Shown here: one piece after another, positions 15,952 to 24,746 of the stretch
Numbering within the stretch: position 1 is the stretch's first letter
Layout: every line of letters begins with the position of its first letter
Assembly (NCBI GenBank): GCA_963579025.1
Contig: CAUZFZ010000104.1
Span: 1 to 38,826, forward strand
Reading direction: 5' to 3'
Source: CAUZFZ01 sp963579025
GTDB taxonomy: Bacteria; Planctomycetota; Planctomycetia; Planctomycetales; Planctomycetaceae
DNA length: 38,826 nucleotides
Position numbers and translations under genes: made by a program
Notes under the pieces: model-generated
What the model was told of the DNA's origin: nothing
Database searches by the model: none
The model's input: only the letters and a program-made list of their open reading frames with translations

Positions 15952-17229
15952 ATGTCCAACGACACCGCGTTTCAGATGTCCGCGTCCAACATTCGCTTTG
16001 GTCCGGGGACGACTGCGGAAGTGGGCCAGGATCTGCGGGCAATGGAAGTCCGCCGCACGCTGGTCATCATTGATCCCAAGCTGAAGTCGCTGCCCACCGG
16101 TGAAGTCGTTCTGAATTCCCTGAAGGCGAACGGAATCGACTTCGACGTCTTCGACAGTGTCTCGGTCGAACCGACCGATCGCAGTTTTCAGGAAGCCACG
16201 CGTTGTGCGACAGAAGGCGGCTTTGATTCGTTTGTCGCGGTCGGTGGTGGCAGCACGATCGACACGGCTAAAGCAACCAATCTGTACGCGACACATCCGG
16301 CCGACTTCTACGAGTACGTCAACGCGCCGATTGGCCGTGGCCAGCCAGTTCCAGGACCCATCAAACCGCTGATCGCGATCCCCACGACCGCCGGAACGGG
16401 CAGTGAAACAACCGGCGTCGCGATTTTCGATGAGCTCGAACGCAAAGCGAAAACCGGTATCGCTCATCGGTATCTGAAGCCGACCCTGGGCATCGTCGAT
16501 GCGGACAACACGCGCACAATGCCGGCTGCAGTTGCGGCAGCGACCGGACTGGATGTGCTCAGCCACGCTCTGGAGTCGTACACAGCGCTGCCATTCAATC
16601 AACGGCCAAAGCCCGAGACGCCATTGCACCGACCGGCGTATCAGGGCTCGAATCCAATCAGCGACATCTGGGCCATTCACGCGCTGGAACTGGTCGCCGA
16701 GTTCCTGCCGCGTGCAGTGGCCGACACGTCCGATGATGAAGCCCGGGAAAACATGCTGCTCGCGGCGGCCATCGCCGGTATCGGCTTCGGCAATGCCGGA
16801 GTCCACTTACCGCACGGTATGTCCTATCCGGTGGCCGGTATGGTCAAGGACTTCACGCCGGACGGATACGACGTCGACCATCCACTCGTGCCGCATGGCA
16901 TCTCGGTCATTCTGCATACTCCGGCCGTCGCCCGATTCACTGCGTCAGCCTGTCCGGAACGGCACATGAACGCGGCGCGTGCGCTGGGCGCTGACGTCAC
17001 CGACGCAACAGCAGCCGACGCAGGCGATGTCCTGGCTCAGAGGATTATTCACTTCATGCAGCAGCTCGCGATTCCCAACGGCCTGTCGGCAGTCGGTTAC
17101 GCTGAGAGTGACATCCCGGCGCTCGTCGCGGGAACATTGCCACAGCACCGTGTCACAAAGCTATCGCCAATCCCTGCTGGGGAATCCGAACTGACGGAGC
17201 TGTTTCAGAAATCGCTGCGCATCTGGTAG
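15952..17229 (+). CDS. Hydroxyacid-oxoacid transhydrogenase-like iron alcohol dehydrogenase (ADHFE1-like)
   Basis: A 425-residue group III iron-dependent alcohol dehydrogenase. The nucleotide-binding motif is VGGGSTIDTAKATNL, with a second loop IPTTAGTGSETT. The metal-binding region includes GLDVLSHALES, GVHLPHGMSYP and DHPLVPHG. Segments such as AYQGSNPISDIWAIHALELV, GIGFGNAGVHLPHGMSYPVAG and the PQHRVTKLSP ending are those of the mitochondrial hydroxyacid-oxoacid transhydrogenase ADHFE1. That enzyme moves a hydride from 4-hydroxybutyrate to 2-oxoglutarate using bound NAD. The whole length aligns by eye, so this function is favoured over a plain alcohol dehydrogenase, though the real hydroxy acid is not known. 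AAGGAA (15941-15946) gives a good ribosome site. No 4-hydroxybutyrate genes are nearby. Confidence 0.85.
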   Translation: MSNDTAFQMSASNIRFGPGTTAEVGQDLRAMEVRRTLVIIDPKLKSLPTGEVVLNSLKANGIDFDVFDSVSVEPTDRSFQEATRCATEGGFDSFVAVGGGSTIDTAKATNLYATHPADFYEYVNAPIGRGQPVPGPIKPLIAIPTTAGTGSETTGVAIFDELERKAKTGIAHRYLKPTLGIVDADNTRTMPAAVAAATGLDVLSHALESYTALPFNQRPKPETPLHRPAYQGSNPISDIWAIHALELVAEFLPRAVADTSDDEARENMLLAAAIAGIGFGNAGVHLPHGMSYPVAGMVKDFTPDGYDVDHPLVPHGISVILHTPAVARFTASACPERHMNAARALGADVTDATAADAGDVLAQRIIHFMQQLAIPNGLSAVGYAESDIPALVAGTLPQHRVTKLSPIPAGESELTELFQKSLRIW

Positions 17230-17392
17230 CAGTGTCAGGTTGTGCCGTCGCTTTCCGAGTCTATCTCGGTATCAGCAAACTGCCTATAAGTTGCGAGCAA
17301 CAGACGAAAGCCCGCACGCACGCGACAGTTGCTCCGTTGTGAGGAGCATTGGTGAACGCTTCCCCGTGTGCTCCTGATGATGGACACCGACA

Positions 17393-18934
17393 ATGCTGAA
17401 GCGGATCTCGAAGGCGATGGCAACCGTGCCCGGCTGGGAACGGTTGGTGCAGTTGCCCCGGCAGGTGCTCAGAATCAACCCGTTCGACGGGGATGTGATT
17501 CCGACGCGGGTTCGGTTGTTTCAACCACGCTCCGGTCGACCGGCTCTACCGTTTCCGCATCCGTGGAATTACCAGGAGCCCATTCGGATTCTCGGTACTT
17601 ACTACTGGGGCTCGGAGAACGATCAGACGGCGGGGCGGCATAATCGGTATCTCGACTTTCCGGGATTTCCGCCGGTGCTGGTGACTCGCGATCCCGGGAT
17701 CATTCGAGCGATCCTGACGGGGACCGGCGATCGGGACGGCGAATTCGAGCGAGATACTCTGCCGTCAACCGGCATCGCGCGCGCCACCGGAAAGGACACG
17801 CTGCTGTTCTCCAACGGTCCGTTCTGGAGACGGCAGAGAAAAATCTCCGCAGCGTCATTCGGCAAGACCTCACTCTTTCAGGTCGAGAAGTTTGAAGAGT
17901 TCGCCGAGACGGCCCGGGCCACAATCCATAACCGTCTTGCCGTGTTGCGGCAGCACCTTGAGGAAAATCAAAAGACACGGGCTCGCGTCCAGGTTGAGTC
18001 GGAAGTCAAACCGCTGATGCTGGAAATGCTGGTGAACTGCTTCTTTGGTGCGGACGTCGATTACGACCGGATCAGGAATGACTTCGTGCCGGCCTTCGAA
18101 CGAGTCATCGATCACATCGTGCGGGATACAGTTTCCAATCGGCTGGGTGTTCCGGTTTCCTTCCGCGCCTGCTTCAGTAGACGGTATCGAAAGGTTCAGG
18201 CCGACTTCGCCCGCATGGAAGAGCTGACCGATCTTGTGGTCGCCGCGCGGCATTCGGGAACCGGGCTGTGGGCGAAGTTCAAATCCGATGCTCCTGACGA
18301 AGTCCTGCGGAGCAATCTCAAGGTGTTTCTGGCCGGAGCACTCGAAGCCACAACGTCGTACGCAACCTGGGCCATCTCGCACCTGGCCCGGAATCTACCT
18401 GCTCAGGACAGAGTGTTTCAGGAGGTCCGCACGATTGAGGATTACTCTCCCGAGAACCTTGCCCAAGCGTCCTTTCTTGGCCGTGTACTGGACGAGACGC
18501 TGCGGCTGACGCCATCGCTGTATTTTCTGCCGCGTCGCGCAACGGCTGCGACGTGGGTTACGGCAGCCGATGGCCGGCGGATGTTCATACCGAGCGGCAC
18601 TCACATTCTGCTCGACGTCTGGCACGCCAACCGGCACGAGGATCACTGGGGCACGGAGGTCTCAGGATTTCCCGCGACCGAGTTCGCTCCCGAGCGGTGG
18701 GAGTACCTTGCCAGCCAGAATCGCCAGTCAAAGGACATGCTGCATTTCGGTTTCGGTCACGGCGCCCGCGTCTGTCCGGGCAAGCATCTGGGTCAACTGG
18801 AAGTCGCCCTGATCGTCGGCGCCTTCGTGAAGCTGTTTCGTTTCGAGGCTGTCAACGCCGAAAACGACGTCCGGGCCGGAGTCTCCACAAAGCCGCGAGA
18901 TGGCACACTGGTTGACCTCGAACTGCGCGAGTAG
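17393..18934 (+). CDS. Cytochrome P450
   Basis: A 513-residue P450 with all the usual landmarks. The C-helix has FWRRQRKISAASF, the I-helix AGALEATTSYATWA (the oxygen-activating A-G-x-x-x-T-T), the K-helix LDETLR (E-x-x-R), a FAPERW segment, and the heme loop FGFGHGARVCPG with Cys461 as the iron ligand. P450s insert oxygen into lipids or small molecules and need an electron donor; no ferredoxin or reductase gene is adjacent. There is no obvious N-terminal membrane anchor, as in most bacterial P450s. The long N-terminal part (to about residue 90) before the first landmark is typical of the eukaryote-like CYP clans with long meanders. The start at ATG 17393 has only a weak ribosome site. It is convergent with the next gene, with 17 bases between the two stops, so the two gene ends are packed tightly. 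Confidence 0.9.
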   Translation: MLKRISKAMATVPGWERLVQLPRQVLRINPFDGDVIPTRVRLFQPRSGRPALPFPHPWNYQEPIRILGTYYWGSENDQTAGRHNRYLDFPGFPPVLVTRDPGIIRAILTGTGDRDGEFERDTLPSTGIARATGKDTLLFSNGPFWRRQRKISAASFGKTSLFQVEKFEEFAETARATIHNRLAVLRQHLEENQKTRARVQVESEVKPLMLEMLVNCFFGADVDYDRIRNDFVPAFERVIDHIVRDTVSNRLGVPVSFRACFSRRYRKVQADFARMEELTDLVVAARHSGTGLWAKFKSDAPDEVLRSNLKVFLAGALEATTSYATWAISHLARNLPAQDRVFQEVRTIEDYSPENLAQASFLGRVLDETLRLTPSLYFLPRRATAATWVTAADGRRMFIPSGTHILLDVWHANRHEDHWGTEVSGFPATEFAPERWEYLASQNRQSKDMLHFGFGHGARVCPGKHLGQLEVALIVGAFVKLFRFEAVNAENDVRAGVSTKPRDGTLVDLELRE

Positions 18935-18951
18935 TCGTTCGCTTTCTGCTG

Positions 18952-19848
18952 TCAGCACTCTTCCTGAACGCGAACAAGTTCTTCGTACAGTTCAGGACGA
19001 CGGGTTCGAAGCGTGTAATTGGGCAGACTGCGTTCGGCGGCCAGCAGGGCCGGGTCCAGTTCGCAGACGATCATCTCGTCGCGGATCTCGTCGCGCTGTG
19101 TTGATGCCAGGACCTCGCCGTCCGGCGCGAACACCAGTGCCGCACCGCAGTGGTGTGGCTGGGCCGGCGAATCGCGCGGGTAGTCGTCGACATACCCGGC
19201 TCGTCCAGCCTGGTTAGCCAATACCGCAAAGCACGCATTCTCACGAGCCCGCATGGCGTAGCAGGAGGTGAAGAAGTCGTGAGTGTGCTGTCGGGCGGCG
19301 GCGATTGACTCGGGAGTGTCCTCCCACATCTTCACTCGCGCGGCGTGCGGCATGAGGATCAGGTCGGCTCCACGGAGAGCCTGGATGCGAGCGACTTCGG
19401 GAAACTGATTGTCGTAGCAGATAATCGTGCCGACGCGGCAGAAGCCCAGGTCGTGTACGGGAATGTCGCGTCCACCTTTGTAGAACAGCGTCTCGTCACG
19501 CGACATGTGCAACTTGCGTTGCTTCCCGATGAAGCCATCGGGACCGACCAGGACCTGCGTGTTGAACACAATACTGTCGGGTCTCTCTGACACGCCGACG
19601 GACAGCACCATATCGAATTCGCGAGCCATCGCGATCAGGCGCTGCGTGGACGGACCATCGGGAACGGGCTCGGCCAGCTCCCATGTGTTCGGTGTGCAGT
19701 GCCCATGAACCAGCAATTCAGGGAAGGCAACCAGCCGACAACCCTTGTCAGCCGCCTGGCGACAGTAGCTTTGCATGGTCTCGAAGACCTGCTCCATCTG
19801 GCCAAACGGGCTGTTCATGCTGACGGCTGCGACTCGAAACTTTTCCAT
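18952..19848 (-). CDS. Carbon-nitrogen hydrolase (nitrilase superfamily amidohydrolase)
   Basis: A 298-residue protein with the superfamily's Glu-Lys-Cys triad: Glu in LVAFPELLVHG, Lys in IGKQRKLHMS and Cys in TIICYDNQFPEV. Members hydrolyse amides, nitriles or carbamoyl groups (omega-amidase, N-carbamoyl hydrolases and others); the substrate is unknown. Several features fit a full enzyme: ADLILMPHAAR, the length, and the late loop MRARENACFAVLANQAG. No signal peptide is present, so it is cytoplasmic. The start at ATG 19848 places the first strand FRVAAVSMNS at the N-terminus; an in-frame TTG at 19863 adds five residues and is less likely. It is convergent with the P450 and divergent from the phosphodiesterase gene, with about 212 bases between the starts. 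Confidence 0.87.
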   Translation of the reverse strand: MEKFRVAAVSMNSPFGQMEQVFETMQSYCRQAADKGCRLVAFPELLVHGHCTPNTWELAEPVPDGPSTQRLIAMAREFDMVLSVGVSERPDSIVFNTQVLVGPDGFIGKQRKLHMSRDETLFYKGGRDIPVHDLGFCRVGTIICYDNQFPEVARIQALRGADLILMPHAARVKMWEDTPESIAAARQHTHDFFTSCYAMRARENACFAVLANQAGRAGYVDDYPRDSPAQPHHCGAALVFAPDGEVLASTQRDEIRDEMIVCELDPALLAAERSLPNYTLRTRRPELYEELVRVQEEC

Positions 19849-20060
19849 TTGAGATCTCGACAATCCGGGCCCGCTTTGAATTCAAACGACTCGTCGAGAG
19901 TGTTACGGCCCGGCAACCTGCCTGCCACTGTGACACGTCACCGCCACGACGCGGTGATTTTTTGTGACGGGAACTCGTTGGCGATAAGTCCGTCGATGAT
20001 TTACACGACACATCAACAACACCGACTCAGCTCACATCCACAAGCCGGCAGGCCTCAGCC

Positions 20061-20828
20061 ATGACTCATCGGATCATTCAGATCACTGACTGCCATTTGT
20101 TTGCCGACCGCAGCACGGAACTCCGAGGGATATCGACATGGCCTCGACTGCACGCGGTGATCAGCAGGATTCAAAGTGATCATTCCGACCTGGACTGCCT
20201 GGTTGTGACCGGCGACACGGCACACGATGAGGACATCGCCACTTGCGCGGCGTTTCGTGAAGCACTCGGTGGACTGGCCGAGCGAATGAGGATCATTCCG
20301 GGTAATCACGACGATCGCGCCGCACTGGAATCGGTCTTTCCTGAGTGCTGTGCCATGCAGGGAGGGCGATTGCCATTCCAGCACAGTCTGGGTGACTGGC
20401 AGATCATTGGCCTCGATTCGCAGATCACGGGTGAAGTTTCCGGACGACTGGGAGACGAACAGCGTGACTGGTTACGCGACCGCTTGGCCTCGACAGGTGG
20501 CGTTCACACGCTCGTGTTCGTGCACCATCCGCCGGTCACGATGCGAAGCTCGTGGCTGGACGCGATCGGTCTGGAGGACGCCGACGCGTTGCTGGCGGTG
20601 CTGCGGGACGCTCCGCACGTGAAGCTTGTCTGTTGCGGACACGTGCACCAGGAATCGGCCACGTCGATCGGTGGAGTGACGGTGTTGACGACGCCCGCCG
20701 TCGGTCCGCAGTTTCGTCCGCGCACGGAAGAACTCCAGATCGACCCGCTACCGCCGGCAGCTCGCCTGATTGAACTGGAACCTGACGGTTCCTGGTCCAC
20801 TCAGGTGATTCGAGTACCGGTCGATTGA
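20061..20828 (+). CDS. CpdA-like metallophosphoesterase (cyclic nucleotide phosphodiesterase family)
   Basis: A 255-residue calcineurin-like phosphoesterase with all five metal-binding motifs: ITDCHLF (D-x-H), TGDTAHDE (G-D-x-x-x-D), PGNHDDR (G-N-H-D), FVHHPPV (His) and CCGHVHQE (G-H-x-H). The order, length and the short C-terminal tail match the CpdA/Icc family, which hydrolyses 3',5'-cAMP in many bacteria. Many family members are not proven on cAMP, and no adenylate cyclase or CRP-type regulator is seen here. The N-terminal methionine at 20061 directly precedes the first strand RIIQITD, so the start is secure. It has no signal peptide and sits alone, with about 312 bases of gap after it. 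Confidence 0.85.
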   Translation: MTHRIIQITDCHLFADRSTELRGISTWPRLHAVISRIQSDHSDLDCLVVTGDTAHDEDIATCAAFREALGGLAERMRIIPGNHDDRAALESVFPECCAMQGGRLPFQHSLGDWQIIGLDSQITGEVSGRLGDEQRDWLRDRLASTGGVHTLVFVHHPPVTMRSSWLDAIGLEDADALLAVLRDAPHVKLVCCGHVHQESATSIGGVTVLTTPAVGPQFRPRTEELQIDPLPPAARLIELEPDGSWSTQVIRVPVD

Positions 20829-21140
20829 GGCCCGTCTTCGAAGGACGATTGAACAAAGACGTCGCCACCGAACTGAACGTCGAAGAAAGCCGTCTGCCTC
20901 TGGCGTCGCCGTTTTGCTGATCAACGGCTGGCTGGCATTGAACAGGATGCTCTCTGGGGCGGACGGACGCGCCGTCGTGGCGGACGCTTGCAGATGTCAC
21001 TCTGCAGTCGAACGCCTGTCCCTGTATCATTGTCCTGTACCATTGATTTGCGGTTCAGTCTGGTCCAGTTGCTCCAGTGCAGACCAGATTTGCGATTCCG
21101 ATTAATTCCTGGACTGATCTGACTGAAGAGGTGAAGGCAC
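20829..21140. other. Gap of about 312 bases with no supported gene
   Basis: No convincing coding frame lies between the phosphodiesterase stop and the DUF1592-type gene. The right end must hold the promoter of the latter. I saw no strong sigma-70 match, hairpin or repeat that I would call. A reading frame on the minus strand runs through part of the phosphodiesterase and this gap, but it looks like a shadow. Confidence 0.6.
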
Positions 21141-23012
21141 GTGCGTGGTTTCCCGTTGCTGTTCTTCGCAATCTTCAGTCATTGCGCGACGTTGTCTGCT
21201 ACTGAGACGTTCGAGACTGAGACGAAGCCGTTTCTGGCGAAGTACTGCGTCAAATGTCACAGCGGTGGCAAGAAAGCCAAAGGCGACGTCGATTTCCAGG
21301 CGGTGACGCTGGAGAACGTTGAGTCGCACTTCAAAGTCTGGGAAACCGCTGTCAAGCTGCTCAAAGAGGGAGAGATGCCGCCGGAAGGGGAACTGCAGCC
21401 AACTGAACAGGAGAAGCGTCAATTCACTGACTGGTACGAGGTTGAGTTCGTCGCATCGGTCGTGGCGAGCCCTGGTGAATTCAAGCCCCGACGCCTGTGT
21501 GCGACGGAATACCGCAACACCATGCGGTCACTGCTCGGGTTTGATCTGGAAGTGGCGATCATCGAGGCGGAGCAAACTGTTGCAGAAAAATCACTCGTCA
21601 TGAAACTGCTGCCAACCGATCCACCCGGCGCCAGTGGTTTCCGCAACGACACGCACGGCAATCCGCTGACCACCGTGATCTGGGATCAATACTCGTATCT
21701 CGCCGACGCCGGGCTGGCGGAACTGCTGTCGCAGAAACGGCGCCCCGTGCTGGAAGAGATCACTGGGCCGATTCCTGAGTCCGGAATGGATGTCGTTCAT
21801 GCGGAGCGACTGATTCGCTGGTTCATTCCGCCAGCCGTGCGACGGCCTGTTCCTGAGTCGAAGCTGACCGCGATCATCGACGCCGTAAAGAACAGTGACG
21901 ACGTCGAGTCCGCCTTAACGATTGAGCTGAAGGCTGCCCTGATGTCGCCCGCCTTCCTTCACCGTGGACTGCTGATGGAGGGGACACTCGGCGAGCAGCA
22001 GCCGGTTGACAGTTACGAACTCGCGGAGCGGTTGTCGTACTTCATCTGGGGAGACATGCCAGACACGACACTGACCGAACTCGCGACGACCGGAGCACTG
22101 GCGGAAGCAGACGTATTTGCTGCCCAGATTGATCGGATGCTGGAATCATCGAAAGCGCGAAATCTTGCAGAGGACTTTGCAACGCAATGGCTGACGCTCG
22201 ACCAGATTGCCAGTCAGTCGAAGAACCCGCCGCAGGCGGAAGCCATCCGATCGCAGCCGATCGATTTCATGATGTATCTGTTCGTCGAAGATCGACCGCT
22301 GCTGGAACTGATCGACTCAAAGACCGCTTTCGCGAATCCGTTTACGGCAGGCTACTACGGCAAGGATCGCGAGCAAATGACTCGCTATCGAAAGCCGAAG
22401 GGTATTGAGGTCGAGATCGTCCCGAACCAGAAGATCGCACTCGTGCATACGACAGATCGCGGTGGAATTCTGACGATGCCCGGCATCCTGGGAATGAATC
22501 GCGGACCAGTGATTCGCGGTACATGGATTCTTGAACGTATTCTCGGCGAGGACCTGCCCGATCCCCCACCAGATGTGGGACAGGTTCCAGCCGGCAAGCG
22601 AGTCCAGAATCTCACCTTTCGCGAGCGTTTCGAACTCCATCGCAGCAAGGCAACGTGTGCGATCTGCCATGACAGGATCGACCCGCTTGGATTTGCCCTG
22701 CAACGATACAACGGTGCGAATTTCGACAGCAAGGCCAATGTCGACACAGCGGGCCGGCTACCGTCGGGTGAGTCGTTTGAAGACTTCGCGGGTCTGAAGC
22801 AGATTCTCGTGACCAGTCAGCGTGAGCGGATCATTCGAAACATCGTCGAGCGAACGCTTTCCTACGCACTTTGCCGTAAACTGGAACTCTTCGATCGTCC
22901 GACGGTCGATAGAATTGTCACTGAACTGGCTGCATCCGACGGCAGCTGGCGCGACCTGGTTCATCAGGTCGCCAACAGTCTTCCTTTTCAGGAAACGGTC
23001 TTCGGGCAATGA
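21141..23012 (+). CDS. Exported DUF1587/1592/1588/1585 cytochrome c-like protein
   Basis: A 623-residue protein of the planctomycete multi-domain DUF1592 family. It starts at GTG with a short signal peptide (FPLLFFAIFSHCATLSATE). A heme-c motif CVKCHSGGKKAKG (planctomycete cytochrome-type domain) follows near residue 35. Then come a DUF1587-like stretch (RRLCATEYRNTMRSLLGFD), a DUF1595-like stretch (PPAVRRPVPESK), DUF1592 (YELAERLSYFIWGDMPD), DUF1588 with a second CxxCH-type motif (TCAICHDRIDPLGFALQRY), and DUF1585 at the end (RNIVERTLSYALCRKLE). These proteins are outside the cytoplasm and thought to be redox or catabolic proteins; the exact substrate is not known. It is shorter than many relatives (often about 750-850 residues), with less material between the heme domain and DUF1592. 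It pairs with the DUF1552 gene 75 bases downstream, probably in one operon. Confidence 0.88.
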   Translation: MRGFPLLFFAIFSHCATLSATETFETETKPFLAKYCVKCHSGGKKAKGDVDFQAVTLENVESHFKVWETAVKLLKEGEMPPEGELQPTEQEKRQFTDWYEVEFVASVVASPGEFKPRRLCATEYRNTMRSLLGFDLEVAIIEAEQTVAEKSLVMKLLPTDPPGASGFRNDTHGNPLTTVIWDQYSYLADAGLAELLSQKRRPVLEEITGPIPESGMDVVHAERLIRWFIPPAVRRPVPESKLTAIIDAVKNSDDVESALTIELKAALMSPAFLHRGLLMEGTLGEQQPVDSYELAERLSYFIWGDMPDTTLTELATTGALAEADVFAAQIDRMLESSKARNLAEDFATQWLTLDQIASQSKNPPQAEAIRSQPIDFMMYLFVEDRPLLELIDSKTAFANPFTAGYYGKDREQMTRYRKPKGIEVEIVPNQKIALVHTTDRGGILTMPGILGMNRGPVIRGTWILERILGEDLPDPPPDVGQVPAGKRVQNLTFRERFELHRSKATCAICHDRIDPLGFALQRYNGANFDSKANVDTAGRLPSGESFEDFAGLKQILVTSQRERIIRNIVERTLSYALCRKLELFDRPTVDRIVTELAASDGSWRDLVHQVANSLPFQETVFGQ

Positions 23013-23058
23013 GATTGGGCGCGGCCTGAGTTGCCGGGACTCATGCCAATTGACTCAA

Positions 23059-23086
23059 TACAAGCCCGACGCGCAAGCGAGTGAAT
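23059..23086 (+). repeat. Dispersed planctomycete-type repeat directly before a start codon
   Basis: The stretch ACAAGCCCGACGCGCAAGCG (23060-23079) plus AGTGAATC runs up to the ATG at 23088. I recall near-identical repeats (CAAGCCCGAAGCGCAAGCGAGTG) scattered in planctomycete genomes, which is memory and not a search. Here it supplies the bases in the ribosome-binding position (GCGAGTGAATC-ATG), since no other Shine-Dalgarno-like site is nearby. Confidence 0.6.
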
Positions 23087-23087
23087 C

Positions 23088-24671
23088 ATGACGTGGAATA
23101 TTGATCGCAGAACGTTTCTCCGCGGTTCCGCCGGCGCGGCTGTTCCGTTGCCATTCCTGAATCTGATGGAGGCGTCTGCGAAAGAATCGAACGACGGAAA
23201 ACCACCCGTTCGATTCATGACACTCTTCAAACCTAACGGCGTTCATCCGCCGTCCTGGAATATCAACGGGGGCTCGGAGTTCGACTTTCGAATGTCGCCG
23301 CTGATGCAGCCATTCGCAAAGCACAAGGAAGACCTGCTGATCCTCGACAACATGGGCGACTTCGGGTTTTCGTCGCACGCGAACTCAACTCGACGGTTCC
23401 TGTCTGGTCACCACCAGAACACGAAATCCGCTTCTGTCGACCAGTTGATCGCCGACAGAATCAGCCAGGATACGCCGCATCGTTCTCTGGAACTGACAAC
23501 CGAGGGACTGTTCCCCGACCAGATCGGCTGCAGCTACATCTCATACGATGGCAAAGGCCAGCCGATGCCGCGGGAGAGCGATCCGCAGCTGATCTTTGAC
23601 CGCCTGTTCCGCAGCCCATTCAGCCATCGGCAGAAACGCCGGGAGATGGCCAGCCTGCTTGACCGGGTTCGCGAAGACGCCAAGGCGCTGTCACGAAACG
23701 CGGGTTTCGAGGACAAGGCCACACTCGATCAATATTTGACCGTCGTTCGCGAAACAGAGAAGCGGCTGCAGAACATCAGGCAACGCTCGTCAACGACGGA
23801 CTTCTCTGAATTCAGGCGGCCCGAGCGGGCTGCGAATCTTGACGAACAGGTCGAGTCGATGCTCGATCTGATCGCCCTGGCCATGTGGACGGATTCGTGC
23901 CGCTGTATCACCTACATGCTCGGTAACAGCAACAGTCGCATGATCTTCGACTTCCTGGGCGTTAACGAGCAGCACCATTATCTTTCGCACTTCTTCCGCA
24001 ACTTCAGCCGATCAAACCTGGAAGCGCTGTTGAAGATCAGTCGCTGGCACATGCAGAAATTCGACTCCCTGCTGACCAGGCTGAAGTCGTTCAAAGACCA
24101 CAACGGGACACTGCTGGATCACAGTGTCGTCCTGTTTGGTTCCGGCATGGGACACAGTGACAATCACACGGCGACCCGCATCCCTATCATCCTGGCCGGC
24201 CAGGGCGGCGGCATGCTGAAGACGGGACGCTACGTCAGATTCTCCGAGAATCAGCAGATCGGAAAACTGCATCTCGCACTGCTGGACAAGTTCGGTGTCG
24301 AAGGAGATTCGTACGCCGGCTCGAGTGCCGCGCTGCCAGGGTTGGATGCTTCCGACTTTACACCGTGGAAAGAACGTCCGTTCGACAGTTGGGTCAAACT
24401 CGAAGGGAATCTGATCACCGTCCAGGGCCGACTTCGGATGTCGGACAATCTCGATGAAGCGAAGCTCTTCTTCGTGGACGTCGATCAGAAGCCGTCGGTC
24501 CGAGTCGAAGTGTCGTTTGGCGACTTCCACAACTTCAACCTCGCCTACCATTGTGGCACACCGATCAAGCTGACCGGAACCGGAACGGATCAGAGCGGCC
24601 AGTTGAAGATCACCAAGGTGAAAGAGCTGACGTCGCTGTTCGGTGCGAAGCCAGGGACCGCTCGCGGTTGA
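23088..24671 (+). CDS. DUF1552 domain protein with Tat-like signal
   Basis: A 527-residue protein that begins with a twin-arginine-type signal, RRTFLRGSAGAAVPLPFLNL, so it is probably exported folded. The body matches DUF1552 proteins: FMTLFKPNGVHPPSWN, NMGDFGFSSHANSTRRFLSG and, later, HSVVLFGSGMGHSDNHTATRIPIILAGQGGG. The latter segment resembles the alkaline phosphatase/sulfatase-like family (DUF1501-type) core, but metal ligands cannot be fixed by eye. It normally travels with DUF1592 proteins, as here. An extra C-terminal beta-rich part of about 90 residues (from about 435) follows the DUF1552 core. Function unknown; the pair is often considered a secreted polymer- or redox-related module, which is unproven. 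Confidence 0.87.
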   Translation: MTWNIDRRTFLRGSAGAAVPLPFLNLMEASAKESNDGKPPVRFMTLFKPNGVHPPSWNINGGSEFDFRMSPLMQPFAKHKEDLLILDNMGDFGFSSHANSTRRFLSGHHQNTKSASVDQLIADRISQDTPHRSLELTTEGLFPDQIGCSYISYDGKGQPMPRESDPQLIFDRLFRSPFSHRQKRREMASLLDRVREDAKALSRNAGFEDKATLDQYLTVVRETEKRLQNIRQRSSTTDFSEFRRPERAANLDEQVESMLDLIALAMWTDSCRCITYMLGNSNSRMIFDFLGVNEQHHYLSHFFRNFSRSNLEALLKISRWHMQKFDSLLTRLKSFKDHNGTLLDHSVVLFGSGMGHSDNHTATRIPIILAGQGGGMLKTGRYVRFSENQQIGKLHLALLDKFGVEGDSYAGSSAALPGLDASDFTPWKERPFDSWVKLEGNLITVQGRLRMSDNLDEAKLFFVDVDQKPSVRVEVSFGDFHNFNLAYHCGTPIKLTGTGTDQSGQLKITKVKELTSLFGAKPGTARG

Positions 24672-24687
24672 TACGAAGTCCAGCACA

Positions 24688-24732
24688 TTTAGACGACGCG
24701 AGCACACCGCCGCCTGCATCGCGTCTCGTATC
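24688..24732. terminator. Weak inverted repeat between convergent genes
   Basis: GACGCGA (24695-24701) and TCGCGTC (24719-24725) can form a 7-bp stem with a 17-base loop in the 75-base gap between the DUF1552 stop and the end of the KaiC-like gene. There is no T run on either side, so the terminator role is guessed from position. Confidence 0.3.
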
Positions 24733-24746
24733 GTCAGCCACTCTAC

